Positions 12,200 to 24,209 of a DNA stretch of 64,000 nt are shown one piece after another; positions within the stretch are counted from its first letter, which is position 1, and each line of letters begins with the position of its first letter. A program made the position numbers and the translations under genes. The notes under the pieces are model-generated. The model did not search any database, was not told where the DNA came from, and saw nothing but the letters and a program-made list of their open reading frames with translations. Source of the stretch: Diphasiastrum complanatum. Taxonomy: Eukaryota > Streptophyta > Lycopodiopsida > Lycopodiales > Lycopodiaceae. The stretch lies in NCBI GenBank assembly GCA_029204225.1, contig CM055111.1, positions 47,173,224 to 47,237,223 of the forward strand, written 5' to 3'.

Positions 12200-14330
12200 C
12201 CACACTCATATATTACATTGTCCAGAGTCATAATCATGTTGTTGCAGGAGAAGACAAGAAGGAATGGAGCATCCTCGTCCTCCATCAACAACTCGCAAGC
12301 ATTATTCTCAAAGAAGAACACAAGGAAACAACAGAAGAAGAAAGTTGTCAGACAAATCGATGACAATCAGAAACAGTCACAGAGGACCGAGAATCAACAA
12401 CCTGCTCAAGACAAGAAGAGACTATTCCGCAAATACTACAAGAGGACGAACCACAAAATCTAGGACTGTCGGATCTTGAAGTTCAACAATGACAAGAAGA
12501 AGCAGCCGGATCAACAAGCCCATGCAGCAAACATGAAGCATAAGAAGACGACGATGATGAGCAGGAGGCCTTCATGGTGAGAACCATCACCATGTTGAAC
12601 AATTGGAGGAATGGTTCCTCGATTCTGGAGCAATGCAACACATGACAAGCCATCAAGAATGGTTTATCGACTATTCGGTCTACAACACAAAGAAGTTCGT
12701 TCAAGTTCGTTCACCTTGGAGACAACAGCTCACACATAATCGAATGTGAAGGTACTGTTAAACTGAATTTTTCAATTGGACTGTCGAAGATGATACCAAA
12801 TGTATTGTATGTCCTGAACCTGCAACAAATCTGTTGTCGGTCAATCAAATTATAGATTTAAAATATAGGGTAGAGTTTCAGGCTTGATAAAATCAAGAGA
12901 CTTCTTGCACTCAGAAAGAGACAAAGATATCTCTATAGGCTTAGTCATTGTAACTCTGTGACTGATTGTGCTTTAAGAAATTCAACATCTATCAGTAAAG
13001 AATTGATTTGACATTATAGACTTGGTCACCTTAATCATGTATCGATAGGTAACATGTCTAGACATTCTTCAGTTCTTGATTTAGACTATCGAGTTATCGA
13101 CCTTCCTATGTATCGAGGAAAGCATAGAAGAAGGCCATGTAAGTCAAATCAAGAACATGTATCTAAAGATTTGCTAGACATTGCACATACTGATATATGT
13201 GGCCAATGCAAACACCATCACTGCTTGGTGTTAGATTCTTTATTACATTTATAGATGACTATTCTAAAAGAATTGTTGTATATTTTCTGAAGCACAAATC
13301 TGAAGCCTTACAATTCTTCAAGAAATACAAAGAAAATGCTGAGTTGTAGATAGGCAAGAAGATCAAAGCTCTTAAGAGCGGCAACGGCGATGAATAAATC
13401 TCAAATGAATTCAAGGATTACCGCTCAGCCAATGGCATCGAGTAGCAGTTTGCTGCTTCCTATTCTCCACAATCGAATGGACTGGCAAAAAAAAAGAACG
13501 AGACCTTAGTCGAGTCTGCACCCGTGGCAAATATGGTAAGCATATGGGTCATTATTTCTCTTGCAACACTTTATGGATGGGATCTATGGCAATTGCATGT
13601 CACTTGTGCATTCTTGAGTGGAGATCTTGAGGAGAAAGTTTTTATGGAGCAACCCGAGGACTACGTTTCACATGGCAAGCCTAATCATGTGTGTTTTCTC
13701 CAAAAGAGTTTGTGTGGACTTCAACAAGCACCAAGGAGTTGGTATGCTAAGCTTAATACTTTTCTACTTTCTCATAATTTCATAATGAGTGAGTATGATT
13801 TTTTATTTTAGGTTTGTTGGAGATGATGTAACTATTCTTCTAATCTATGTGGATGATATCATTTTGAGTGGAGGCAACAATCAAGATATAGATGATATCA
13901 AGATGAAACTCAATAAGGAGTTTGAGGTGCATGAACTTGGTCCTTTACATTATATATTGGGAATAGAGATTCTAACTTTGCTGGAAATCAAATGGATAGA
14001 AAATCCATAAATGCACATGCTATTTTTATAGGTGATGGAGCTATCTCATGGATGTCGAAGAAACAACAAAAATCTCTTTATCATCTAGTGAGGCCGAGTA
14101 CAAAGCCTTAACTTCATGAGCAAAGGAGATGCTATGGATCAAAAGGATGGTAATGGATCTTAACTTGCTAGATTTTCAAAAGTGTCCAATCATCTTTTGT
14201 GATAAACTTTCAGCCCAAGCAATTCTATTTTTCATGCAAGGAGCAAGCATATTGAAATTTGGCAAGTAGATTTGTGGCTGAGGTCGGATTTAGACCCACA
14301 TTCTAATTGGTTAATATAGATACATTGCAT
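12200..14330 (+). mobile_element. Ty1/copia gag end to RNase H, fossil
   Basis: Parts in order: a basic, Lys/Gln-rich nucleocapsid region (12,218-12,470); protease near 12,600 (WFLDSGAMQHMTS); the pre-integrase and integrase zinc region at 13,010-13,200 (HYRLGHLNHVSIGNM); an integrase core remnant to about 13,500; RT at 13,524-14,010 (VTCAFLSGDLEEKVFMEQPE, YVDDIILSGGNNQD); and RNase H at 14,030-14,290 (AISWMSKKQQKS, RSKHIEIW). The RT block closely matches a minus-strand piece at 57.1 kb. It is broken, with many breaks. Confidence 0.82.
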
Positions 14331-14374
14331 TTAGTCAATAAAAACTAGATTTTTAGTAAAGTACCTAGAAGTTG

Positions 14375-14925
14375 CTATTTTAGGGTAAAGCTTATGGCAA
14401 CTGGCCAAGTGGCATTATGGTTGTTATAAATAGCTATACCAATGTGGAGAACACATCTTCTTGTTCTCATTTGAAGTGGAGAACTTTTTTTTTTTGATTC
14501 TATGTCCATCTCTTGCTTATTTTGAGACTTGATTCTGAGTACATAATCATGTGCACTCTCCTCACTTCTTCTCATGCTTTGCAGAATCTGATTTCTAAGC
14601 ATGAGAACTCTAGAAGTGTGGCTAGATTCATAGATTGATTTGAAAGACTCCCAAGCCTCTTTAGCACTAGTACATGCTGATACTTCTCTCAACAAATCAT
14701 TGCTCACATTCATCTTCACACAATGAAGTGCAAGCCTAGATCTCTTCTTGTATCTAGCTAACTCCTATGCACCTAGAGGCTCATCTTCATCCTCAATCAA
14801 GAACTCATAAAGGTCTTGGAGCACCAAGAGTGACTCCATCCTTACCTTACAAATAGTATAATTTGTAGAATTCAATCTCTCACTAGCTTCTAGAAGGTAT
14901 GCTCTAGCAGATCCCATCTTACTAG
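14375..14925 (-). mobile_element. Ty1/copia gag (UBN2) fragment, fossil
   Basis: The minus strand reads MGSARAYLLEASERL and NSTNYTICKVRMESLLVLQD near 14,800-14,920, then LLREVSACTSAKEAWESFKS and SHTSRVLMLRNQILQSMRRS down to 14,375. This is a copia gag N-terminus of the DUF4219/UBN2 type. The first methionine lies just inside a tandem duplication that probably belongs to the leader or LTR. The plus-strand nucleocapsid/protease at 35.9 kb is of the same general type. It is broken. Confidence 0.82.
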
Positions 14926-14938
14926 TGACTTCTACAAA

Positions 14939-15270
14939 CAAGAAATAGATTTGTTTGACTTGAAACTCACAAACGTCTCACACTTGCAGTGTTTCACTCA
15001 AATTTGATTCCTAATCCAACAAATGGACTTATAATCACAGTTCTATCACTCCCTCAAAAAGCTGGAATGAAGATAAGATGAAGTGTAAAGTACTTTCAAA
15101 CAAATCTTGCCAAGAAATGGATTTGATTGTCTCTAGAAACTCACTAAGTCTCTCTCTTATAGTGTTTCACTCAAATTAGATTTCTAATCCAAAAAATGGA
15201 CTTATAATCTCAGTTCTAGCACTCCTTCACAAAGTTGGAATGAAGATAAGATGATGTGAAATCTACTTAC
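14939..15270. repeat. Tandem duplication, unit about 170-175 bp
   Basis: Two units share the long stretch from TAGTGTTTCACTCAAAT-like sequence through ATGGACTTATAATC and GGAATGAAGATAAGATGA. In the first unit the GGACTTATAATC block is near 15,024; in the second it is near 15,199. The duplication sits directly upstream (minus sense) of the copia gag and probably belongs to its LTR or leader. Confidence 0.75.
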
Positions 15271-17100
15271 AATCATCTTGCCAATTTTGGCTATTTTTGG
15301 ACAATAACATGACTAAATCTCCCTCACACTTTTTGATGTACTTTCAAGACCTATAAAACAAGTTTAGAGGACCTGATTTCAGCCTAGATTAATTAGATCA
15401 CATGACCCTATTTGACAAACAACAAGCATTAACAATCAAAAGCATTGATCAACATTGAAATCCAAGACCACATGTGTGTAATACAGGCTGTAGTATGGCC
15501 TTCAAGCTGAGAAACAAGTAGAAATTGATTTGGTTACATTTGGATCACAAAAACTCAATGTACATATTGAACTAGCTTGAGATTGCCAATGAGCTCCAAA
15601 AATAATCTACCTTCTCACTATGAGAGCTTGGAATACATAGCAAATTCGACTTCCTTCTTGCAGTTAGGTGGATTTCCAGCATGTAATAAGGAAGTTAACT
15701 CACTCTTCTTGCCCTAAAATTAAACCCTAGCCTAGATCCTAGAGTTATGCTTGGTAGGTAGCTAGTTGGTCAAATTTTCACCTTAAACATAGGTGTAGGC
15801 CTTATAATGTAGGGATGACCACCAAATAGACATGACCAACTCTCTTGACTTGACCTAGCCTACATTAGGAGTGGGTTGCCACATGGCATCTTGGCCTTAC
15901 ATGTGTGGAGCCCAATTATACACAATGTTTACAATGTTCTACATGGCTAGATTTGCCAAATTAGGCTATTTTTCACACTAACATCCTATTGGATGAGTGA
16001 CTTTACATTCTTTGATTATGATTGGGCCCTTCTACCAATTTTCTTATTTATGATTGGACTCTTTGACTTTTGCCACCACATGGGGTGCATCACTCATCAA
16101 ACCTAAACTTGACATGTGTCACAAGCCTAACTACCTCAAGTTTGCATGACAATCTACTTTTGGCCAAATTGAGGCTTTACATGTGGATTTGACCATTTTG
16201 ACCTCTATGCCAATTTTGGCCCTATCAAGGTTGTACACCAAGATGCTTGATACAAAATCTTTATGATACCCCTAAAGTCAACATGACTAAACTATTTTTA
16301 CTTTTCTACATGTGGGAAAATGCTCCACACATGTGATATTTTCTCACAAACTAGAAACACAAAAAATATCCAAGATAGATTTTGACAATTTTTCATACTC
16401 CTCAAAAACTAGTTTGGTAAGATCAAGAAGTTTGTGAAACTTTCTGGGTGGATCCTTTGGTATGCATATGAAGTAAAAACTAGCAAAATGATCCATCATA
16501 GCAGCACTCTCACCATATCCATGATAATATCTCTTTGGTAGAAATCGCTTGCCAACAACATTGAAGAGCACTCCACCCATTAGAGGAGTTCTCAATATCA
16601 AAAAGACCCTTTAAGGAATGCCATGTAGGATAAAGAAAAATATCAAAATAAAAAATAAACAATATTGTTTATTTGCTTGCCCCCACCACTCCCGAGGCCT
16701 CCCCAACTCCCAATGATCTAACCATAGTGTCTATAGTCACAGTTAAGAACTCTAAATTGTCACAATTTAACTTGTCTAAATTCAAGAATATTCCCTCCAT
16801 TGGTTACGAAGAGGGCAATCTTTTCATTGGATATAGAATATGACCGCCATCCTTAAATTCGAGTCAGAAAAAATAGCAAAATGTATGAATATACATTCCT
16901 TCCACTAAAATGAAAATATGAGCGCATCTCCAAATATGAATGCCATCTTCACATTGGAATGGAAAGATGAGCACCAACTATCTACTGGAATGAAAAAATG
17001 AGTGCCATCTCCAAATTTGAATCAAGCAGACAAGCATGGAGCTTGGATTGATCGCACAGAGTATATAATATAATCAAAGATGAGTATTTTGTTTTGTTTT
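15271..17100. other. Unassigned AT-rich DNA
   Basis: No domain was recognised. A minus-strand open frame at 16,344-16,601 (85 residues, with RYYHGYGESAAMMDHFASFY) has a protein-like composition but no family that I know. The stretch at 15.4-16.3 kb, with recurring words such as ACATGTG and TTGGCC, looks like LTR or leader sequence of the copia gag at 14.4-14.9 kb, but no partner copy was found. Confidence 0.4.
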
Positions 17101-17147
17101 GAAAAATCTGTTCATAGTACTTTAATGCATCTGATTACTTTATTGTT

Positions 17148-17735
17148 TTTTTTATGACGACATTGTATCATCTACATGTGGATATCCCTATTGATTTGGC
17201 ACCTTTATAGAGAAGAGGAGGCAAAGAAATTCAAATATCTGTTGAGGATCGTTCTCGTTATAGGGCAAAAGGAAAGAAGAACTTGGATTTGTGGACAGAT
17301 GAAACATTATATCCAGAAGATCCAAGCACTTTGACACATCCTACATTCTCTTCAATAACTCATTTAGTTACATGGATATGCAATGGGCATACTGGATTAC
17401 TAGGGTATTGTGAGAGATTGCAGAACCATGTAAAACAACTTTATATGAATAAAATTCACTTTTTAGAATGTGAGTTAATACGGATATCCTCTTATTGTCA
17501 GAATAGAGATTGTCCTCTCCAAAAGACGTTAGAGGAAAATAAACAAGCTAAAAAAAAATAATGAATCATTACAGAAGATAACAATCAATATCAAATCAGA
17601 ACTAGAGCAAATGCAATCAATCTTACAACCTATTTGAATTGAGAACTTACAATTACTGAAGGATGTGGAATTGGCTAAGAAGAAGGCTGAAAATAAGAAG
17701 CGAAAGCGACAAAGTTGCAAGGATATTCAAACGCT
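17148..17735 (+). pseudogene. Unrecognised coding-like stretch, coiled-coil tail
   Basis: From 17,148 the plus strand reads a protein-like sequence. It has an N-terminal part (YHLHVDIPIDLAPL), a middle with LWTDETLYPEDPSTLTHP and WICNGHTGLLGYCERL, and a Cys-containing stretch (CELIRISSYCQNRDCPLQ). A Lys/Glu-rich, probably helical tail follows at 17,560-17,735 (NIKSELEQMQSIL, VELAKKKAENKKRKRQ). The frame is not continuous, so this is either a decayed gene or a spliced one. I do not recognise the family. It is followed closely by another unknown stretch at 17,810, and the two may be one gene. Confidence 0.4.
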
Positions 17736-17809
17736 TTCAAAAGGAGGTTATCAAAATAGAAGGATTTGTGCATTCAAATAAGCATGTTTTGATATCGGTA
17801 ACTTGATCA

Positions 17810-18199
17810 ATGACATTTGGATTTGATTTCAGCAATGGTGATATTTTGCTAACGATCAGATCAGTAGCTCCTTGGAATATCAAGGACAATGCTTCACTAG
17901 GAATGTCGTTGGGCTCAATATTGACAGGCAAATCCAATGAGTGTATCATGATGAACAATAGGAGTTCAAATGTAAAGTGCAAAATAACAGAGTCTTTGAT
18001 GGTGGACATTCAAAAAAATTTAGATAAGACTATAGTTCAGGGTGCTTGTGATTTTGCAGGTATTAGCAGGGAAGAATATGCAACAATATTTAAACTTATT
18101 AGAGAAGCTTTTAAGCAAGTTCGAATTAGAAAAGTCCCAATCCCAAGGTCATATCACTTGAAGAAAGAGAGGGATACATTAAACATAGGTCAAGTGTGA
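17810..18199 (+). CDS. Unrecognised ORF, 129 residues
   Basis: This open frame encodes a hydrophobic N-terminal half (DILLTIRSVAPWNIKDNASL) and a C-terminal half (SLMVDIQKNLDKTIVQGACD, then FAGISREEYATIFKLIREAF and a basic RIRKVPIPRSYHLKK tail). The composition looks like a real protein domain. No signal peptide or known motif is visible. Its closeness to 17,148-17,735 suggests exons or pieces of one gene. It could equally come from an unknown mobile element. Confidence that it is a working gene is low. Confidence 0.35.
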   Translation: MTFGFDFSNGDILLTIRSVAPWNIKDNASLGMSLGSILTGKSNECIMMNNRSSNVKCKITESLMVDIQKNLDKTIVQGACDFAGISREEYATIFKLIREAFKQVRIRKVPIPRSYHLKKERDTLNIGQV

Positions 18200-19480
18200 A
18201 TGATCTTGTTAAGCTTTGTGTTTAGCACATAAATTGATTCTAGAATGGATGTCAAGATCTAGTACAAGATTTTAAGACTAAATCACAATCTAGCATGCTA
18301 AGAATCGAAGGATGATAGCTTTGATAAACAAGAGAGAAGAAGTACAAGAATTTAATGCATTAGCATAAGCCTCTACTCGAGTTAGAGAGAGAAAGAGAGA
18401 GCAATATTCAAGCAAATGATAGTGTAGATCCAAAATGACATGAAATATCTTCAAAGCTTGGTTCTTCATGAAAAATTATGAGAGAGTCTACACATATTTA
18501 TGGAGTTTGGAGTAGATCGAGGTAGAACCATATCCATCCAACTTCCATCCACATCTATAAGTGAAAACTAGAGTATTAGTGACGTTTGTCACTTCACATG
18601 CATGCATTTCTACCTACTTTTACCAAGTGTCAAATTTTCAACTATAATTGTACAAATCATCATTCATGTGTCCAATTCACTTTGTGCATGCCTTGCATGT
18701 CACTATGGATCACTTACAACCATTGCATGTGATATGCCACGAGTTTCTACAAGTCTATTATTAACATTTCTATGTCTACATTCTATATGCAAGTTGTATA
18801 TTACCAACTAGACTTGAAGAACCCATGTAGCTCAAGTTTCTTCTAGGCCAAATTTGGCATTTACAATATGAAACAACTTATACACATAGAAAAAACTTTG
18901 TCAAAAGCCTAAAGTCAAGATAGATGATTTTTTCATTTTTCAACAATGATGCAATATTATAAGCATGGGGAGAAGATCACATCACTCATTACATGGTTAG
19001 TATAAATTCTTCAAGATGCTTTCAATTTTACATATATATTTAGATACAAACATAAGACTGGCATTATGGTTTTGACATGTACAGCACATACTAAGAGATC
19101 ATACAACATTTTTTGCAAACACATATGGAAGCCTAAGTGTCTGGTCATCACAAGGGATGGAGAAGTCACATTGGCAAGCACGGACAACATTTCATCGAAA
19201 TACACAACATGGAGGAACAGATGAAAAACGAAATTACATTTGTTAATTATTTCAGTGGTTCTACCACAGAGTTCAGATTCGACATATAACAAAGTCCACA
19301 CAATACAACAAGTTCAAAAAAGCATGCAAGTTCATATAAGAAGAGAAAATTAGATGATTGTTGAGTAGAAGATAACAAAGATCTTTAGTCATCATTGTCA
19401 TCAAATCATGACAAGTTCAGAATTGCTTGCAAATTCATGGAACAAGAGAGAGGAGAAAAACTCAATGTAAATGTATTGAT
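18200..19480. other. Unassigned stretch
   Basis: This is AT-rich with short GA patches near 18,383-18,405. No domain was recognised on either strand. Parts resemble the 15.4-16.3 kb stretch in word use, so a decayed LTR is possible but not shown. Confidence 0.35.
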
Positions 19481-21285
19481 TGTATAATAACATAATACAA
19501 AGTGTTCACTCTTCATCATCAACATTTGTATCAGCTTCTAGCTTCAACGGTGACAACCAAGTGAAGGTAGCACCCCAAGACCAGCATAAGACAACATTCG
19601 CCACAGAATGGGGAACCTATGCCTATAAGGTGATGCCATTCGGACTTTGCAATGCCCCAAGCACTTTCCAACGAGTCATGTAGGTGGCATTCAAAGAGTA
19701 TTTGCAAAAATTTTTGGAAATTTTCTTGGACAATCTGTGCATGCATGGACCAAACTCTGAACACTTATCCAATCTAGAGAAGGTGCTACAAAAATGTCGC
19801 AAATTCCAGATCTCCTTGAACCCAGAAAAATGTCAATTTTGGGTTACACATGGCTTGATTCTCGGCCATATAGTATCTAGACACAAGATCGCCACAGACC
19901 TATTAAAAATCAGGATCATTGTTGATCTACCACCACCAGGAATGATCTGCGAGGTCTACAATTTTATGGGTCATGCTAACTATTACAAAATTTTCATTCT
20001 AGATTTTGCGGAGTTAGCACGACCAATTTACAAACTCACAACGGATCCACATTGGAACGAGAAAGCCCTAAAGGCTTTCCAAAAACTTAAAGATTCATTG
20101 GTTTCAGCACCAACCTACATCCATCCAATTGGTCCATTGAGTTTCATGTGCATACGGACACATCGAAGTATGCAGTTGGAGCAGTCTTACCCCAGCCAGG
20201 AGAACACAAAAAGGATTTTCCGATCCGATTTGCAAGCCGGTAGCTCAATGATACAGAAATGAATTATTCAACCACAGAGAGGGAAGCACTGGCAATGATA
20301 TATGCGGTTAAGTGGCACTACCTGATGGCCACACACTTTGTTTTTTATACAGACCATTAACCCTTGCTCTATCTCGTTAACAAAACGTGCAACACAGGGA
20401 GAATCACTCGATGGCTACTTCTATTGTTAGAGTTTGATTTTTGGATAGTAGTTCACAAGGGAAAACAACACTACATGGCAGATCATGTGTCGCATATCAA
20501 AGGCAAGGAGGTTGCACTCCAACCCGACGATGAGCTGCCCGATGTTGCCTTATTTTATGTAGACACAGTACTGGAATGGGCTGCCGACATAGTTGAATAT
20601 CTAATGAGGGGCCAACCAGACAAATCACTACCAAAGGCAGATCAGCGAAAATTGATCTTGAAAGCTAGACCTTATCAGCTAATTGCCGGCCAATTGTACC
20701 AAAGAGGACCAGATGGGATTCTTCGATGATGTATTCTTCCTCATGAGGCCACCCAAACCATTTCGCTTTCACATGAAGACATGGGTGGAGGCCATTTTGC
20801 ATCCGACATTACAATTCGCAAGATCCTACAATCAGGATGCTGGTGGCCAATGATTCATAAGGATATGGAGGAATACCTAAGGAAATGCGATGTGTGCCAA
20901 AGGGCAAGGAGACCAACGAGATTGAATTATGACCTTCTGCACCCGGTCTTAGCCCAAGCACCATTTGAAAAGTGGGGATTGGATTACATTGGCCCAATTC
21001 ACCCTGCAGCAAGAAGTACTTACTAGGCTCGATACATAATCGTGGCCACCGACTACCTCACCAAGTGGGTTGAAGCCAAGGCAGTAAGAGTAGCGGATGC
21101 TAGGACCACTGCCAAGTATCTCTATGAAAATATCATTGTGCGCTTTGGGTGCCCGGTGGAGATAGTCAGCGCGTGGTAGTCATTTCATCAATGAGACCAT
21201 CAAGGTCCTGTTGGAGGAATTCTTCGTGATCCATAGAACCAGTACGCCTTATTATCCTCGCGAAAATGGGCAAGCATAATCATCC
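19480..21285 (+). mobile_element. Ty3/gypsy (Tat-like) RT, RNase H and integrase, fossil
   Basis: RT palm begins near 19,540 (FNGDNQVKVAPQDQHKTTFA) and runs through YKVMPFGLCNAPSTFQ and EKCQFWVTHGLILGHIVSRH. RNase H follows to about 20,360. Integrase starts near 20,370 with a HHCC-type zinc region (KCDVCQRARRPTR, about 20,885-20,925) and the core start (FEKWGLDYIGPI). The sequence changes at about 21,280 to an LTR of the Tat-like family. A near-identical RT lies at 40.1-40.7 kb. It is broken, with several breaks. Confidence 0.87.
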
Positions 21286-21867
21286 AATAATAATGTACTT
21301 TTTGTGGACCTTTGGATTAAGTTGGGTCCAAGATGAATGGTTAGGATCAATGTACATATTCGCCAATAGAATTTTGGGGCAAGGGCCTTCCCCATTTATA
21401 AAAAGACACCATTTGTACTTTATTTTCATGCTTAATGAGAAGGAGGAAACTCTACCAAATTTTGGCGAGAAACATCCTCGTTTGTTATTCACTACTTGCT
21501 AATGTGCTTGATTGCGTTTCCCTTTTGCTCTCAAATTTGCATGTTTTTGTTTCCATAGTTAAAGTTTTTGCATTAGCAAGCACAAGGAGCATTTGAGCTA
21601 ACCTCCACCTCACTCTCTCTCTCTCTTCACCTTCTCTCTATTACTCTCTTCCTCTCTTCTATTCTATTCTTCTCCTTCACAAGATCATGATGAATGTTAG
21701 TTAGTGGAGTAGAGTTAGGGGTGTGTAGTGTTAGTGGTGATAGAGTTAGAGAAAAAGTAGAGAACTACCTAAAAGTAGCATCTATTCATAGTTAGGCACC
21801 TATCCAGTGTTCTAACCCTTGTTGACAGGCGGGAGGGCTACTACGACGCGAGATCTTCGACCATACA
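21285..21867 (+). repeat. Tat-like LTR, partial copy 1
   Basis: It is near-identical to 57,425-58,002, starting from AATGTACT, through GGGGCAAGGGCCTTCCCCAT and GCATTAGCAAGCACAAGGAG-like sequence, to GGGCTACTACGACGCGAGAT. It ends CCATACA at 21,867. Compared with the copy at 42,855, the first part of the LTR is absent. A CT-rich patch lies at 21,610-21,680. Confidence 0.85.
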
Positions 21868-21899
21868 ATTTGGTGGAGATATATTCTCCCCCCCCCCAT

Positions 21900-22440
21900 T
21901 GTTGGACCTCAGTGCTTTGATTCGTTTGCTAGTTTTATTTTTTGCATGCTCTTTGAATTGTCTAAACTTGATGAAAGCTTTTGGTTTCTGCTTAATGAAG
22001 TAAACAACTGTTCTTCAAGAGAATTCGTCAATAAAAGTAATAAAGTACTTTGCATTTAACAATGAAGGAGTTGCATAGGTCCACACATATCTGAATGAAC
22101 AACATCTAACAAACCTTTTGTTGCATGCTATGACTCGATCTAAAAGGAATCCTAGTCTGCTTTCCAAGGATACAACTATGGCAGACAGGGAGATCGACTT
22201 TGCCAGAAGGATAGTCGAGATCAAGTGCAAGGGATTGTCTGGACATGTTCGATACAGATGTGTAATTCAAGTGTCCTAAGCGATGATGCCATAGTAATGC
22301 TCTATTGACAAGAACAGAGGTCTCAAACTCATCATTTATTATTTGTATAATAATTGCTTTGGCATTGTAACACATTATTAAATAATATATTATTTGATAT
22401 ATGCATTTTTTAATATGATAGTATAGGCGGCATACCACTC
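21900..22440 (-). mobile_element. Ty1/copia pre-integrase and integrase fragment, fossil
   Basis: The minus strand gives NRALLWHHRLGHLNYTSVSN, DLPVCHSCILGKQTRIPF (the copia HHCC zinc region, about 22,140-22,310) and the start of the integrase core running to about 21,960. It abuts a Tat-like LTR on one side and a CACTA piece on the other. It is broken. Confidence 0.82.
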
Positions 22441-23050
22441 TTTGGTCTAGTGGAAAACACTTTCGCATTGAATACATCGACAAAAAAAGAACGACATTCG
22501 ATTGTGGGGTGATGACAAAGTTTCATCAAGCCAATCGCAGTAGTGCAAGGGATAGCAATTTGGTTGAAAGTGACCTTGACTACGTTGGAACCATACAAGA
22601 TATTTTGGAAGACTATAGATCTTTCAAGATCTGTTTGTTCGATGTTAAATGGTTTAAAATTACATGTCGAGGGCCACATGCAACTGTACAATTGGATTCA
22701 AATGGACTATATGTTCTTGATTCAACAAAGATCCTTTCCTCTTCCAATGAGACATTGGTCATACCAATTCATCGTGAATAGGTAACAATCGTTGGTACTT
22801 TTAATTACTAATCAATTGTTGAGCACACTAGATTCATTCTCCAACTCATTTATATTGTCTGTATGCACACAAATAGCACTTTATCTTGATCCATCGAATA
22901 TGAGGTGGCTATTTGTCATGCAAACATAGACAAGAAAAAAGAATATTTTCTCAAAATATCAAGCTCAAAGATGTGACAACATACAATCATGACAAAGAAG
23001 ACGAAAGTGATCGTGATATGGAAAATCATGCAGAAGAGAATCTGCATAAT
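22440..23050 (+). mobile_element. CACTA (En/Spm) DUF4216-type fragment, plus copy
   Basis: The plus strand encodes GKHFRIEYIDKKRTTFDCGV, then DLDYVGTIQDILEDYRSFK, LFDVKWFKI, and LDSNGLYVLDSTKILSSSNE with a VIPIHRE end. This pattern (FRFHT...GV, YYGVL.DIIEL.Y, LFKC.WFD, FV.AEQVFYV) is that of DUF4216, the domain encoded beside TNP2 transposases in plant CACTA elements. The exon ends at 22,781 next to a GT; the minus copy at 24.7 kb ends at the same point. An acidic stretch near 22,985-23,040 (NHDKEDESDRDMENHAEENL) matches the acidic tail of the minus copy. The transposase core is not present. Only the 3' part of a CACTA gene remains. Confidence 0.7.
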
Positions 23051-23069
23051 CACAACTACACATATGGGC

Positions 23070-23440
23070 ATTTTGCCACGCAAACCCGATACTTTGTCAA
23101 AATTTTGACATTTTTCTTTTGTGTGGCACTGCCACGCATGGCACATCCATGCCAAAACTTTTCTGGGAACCTTGCCGGTGAAATCCAGGCTGGAGGTGGG
23201 GTCCGGTAGCAGATTTTTAAATTTGCGTGGCAGAGCCACACAATTTTTTTTAAACTTAGAATTCGAAAAATGAGCACCAAAATGTGTCGGCATGGCAGAG
23301 CCACGCGTGAAAATGCCACGTACGACTGTTATTTAACCACTTGTCATGTGGTATGTATCTCTGGAGATTTGGCACGCGTGGCAAATTTCCAGAGAAAATT
23401 CTAGAGAGTTTGTTTTTTTTATTGCCACATGTGGCAATAT
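23070..23440. repeat. Cluster of GCCAC/GTGGC palindromes, CACTA-subterminal-like
   Basis: Five inverted motifs lie within 320 bp: GTGGCACTGCCAC (23,123-23,135), GTGGCAGAGCCAC (23,227-23,239), ATGGCAGAGCCACG (23,292-23,305), GGCACGCGTGGC (23,371-23,382) and the perfect 18-bp palindrome ATTGCCACATGTGGCAAT (23,421-23,438). Single GCCACG sites add to these. The cluster directly follows the acidic tail of the DUF4216 piece. En/Spm elements carry many short transposase-binding repeats in this position. Confidence 0.6.
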
Positions 23441-24200
23441 AAAAAAACCACACTTTGAAAATTTGCTTTGTGATTTTTTTTTTTGAATGATTATGAATAA
23501 TATGTTGATAAACAACACTTTATGATTAATTTAAAAGTAAATGAGATTTTTTTTGAGGTTTTAAATAAGTGCAAACTAATAATAAAATGTGATAAAAAAA
23601 TGAAATGATCATTATGTCAATTTATTATGCTCTGACAGATTGGAATTATTATTTGTTGAATATAACCTGCTATCTTATGCATTTATGGACGTTATAATGT
23701 GTTTCTATATCGAGAAAATTCTATAATCAAAATTTGGCATTAACCTCTATATGGTATTAATAGGTAAAAATATAAGTGTGAGCTAAATTTGCACTTGAAA
23801 GGATGCCAAGTACCTTGCAATTGAGAGCCATGTGGTAGCTTGTTAAGCTAATTTGTTGATAACCCTTAGACATGTTTGTGTGTTTGCAAAGATGAATGAA
23901 TAATCGAACATTGTGGCAAAGTGTATTATTATCTTTCATATAATTAACACAAAAGTTACTACAAAGAAGATGCTTTTTAATTATAATATATAAATAATCA
24001 ACGTTTTCCATTTTCTAATTGTTCTCTTAATTAGTTCACACAACTATTAATATCGATAAGTTTTTCCAATTCTAAGTGATTGCGAGATGCATTTGAAATG
24101 AAACTATAGAAATGCAACATCGTAGAAAGATGTAATAATTTTAATTTGAAAACAATATATATTGACCACAATGTATCATTTTATGACAAAATTATTTGTG
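23441..24200. other. AT-rich spacer
   Basis: No gene was recognised between the palindrome cluster and the minus-strand CACTA piece. The stretch is very AT-rich. No TAGTG/CACTA terminus could be placed with confidence. Confidence 0.4.
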
Positions 24201-24209
24201 ACATGTACA

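Noticed and set aside
18200-19000. Solo copia LTR matching 15.4-16.3 kb
   Set aside because: Only scattered short words agree and no continuous alignment could be followed by eye.
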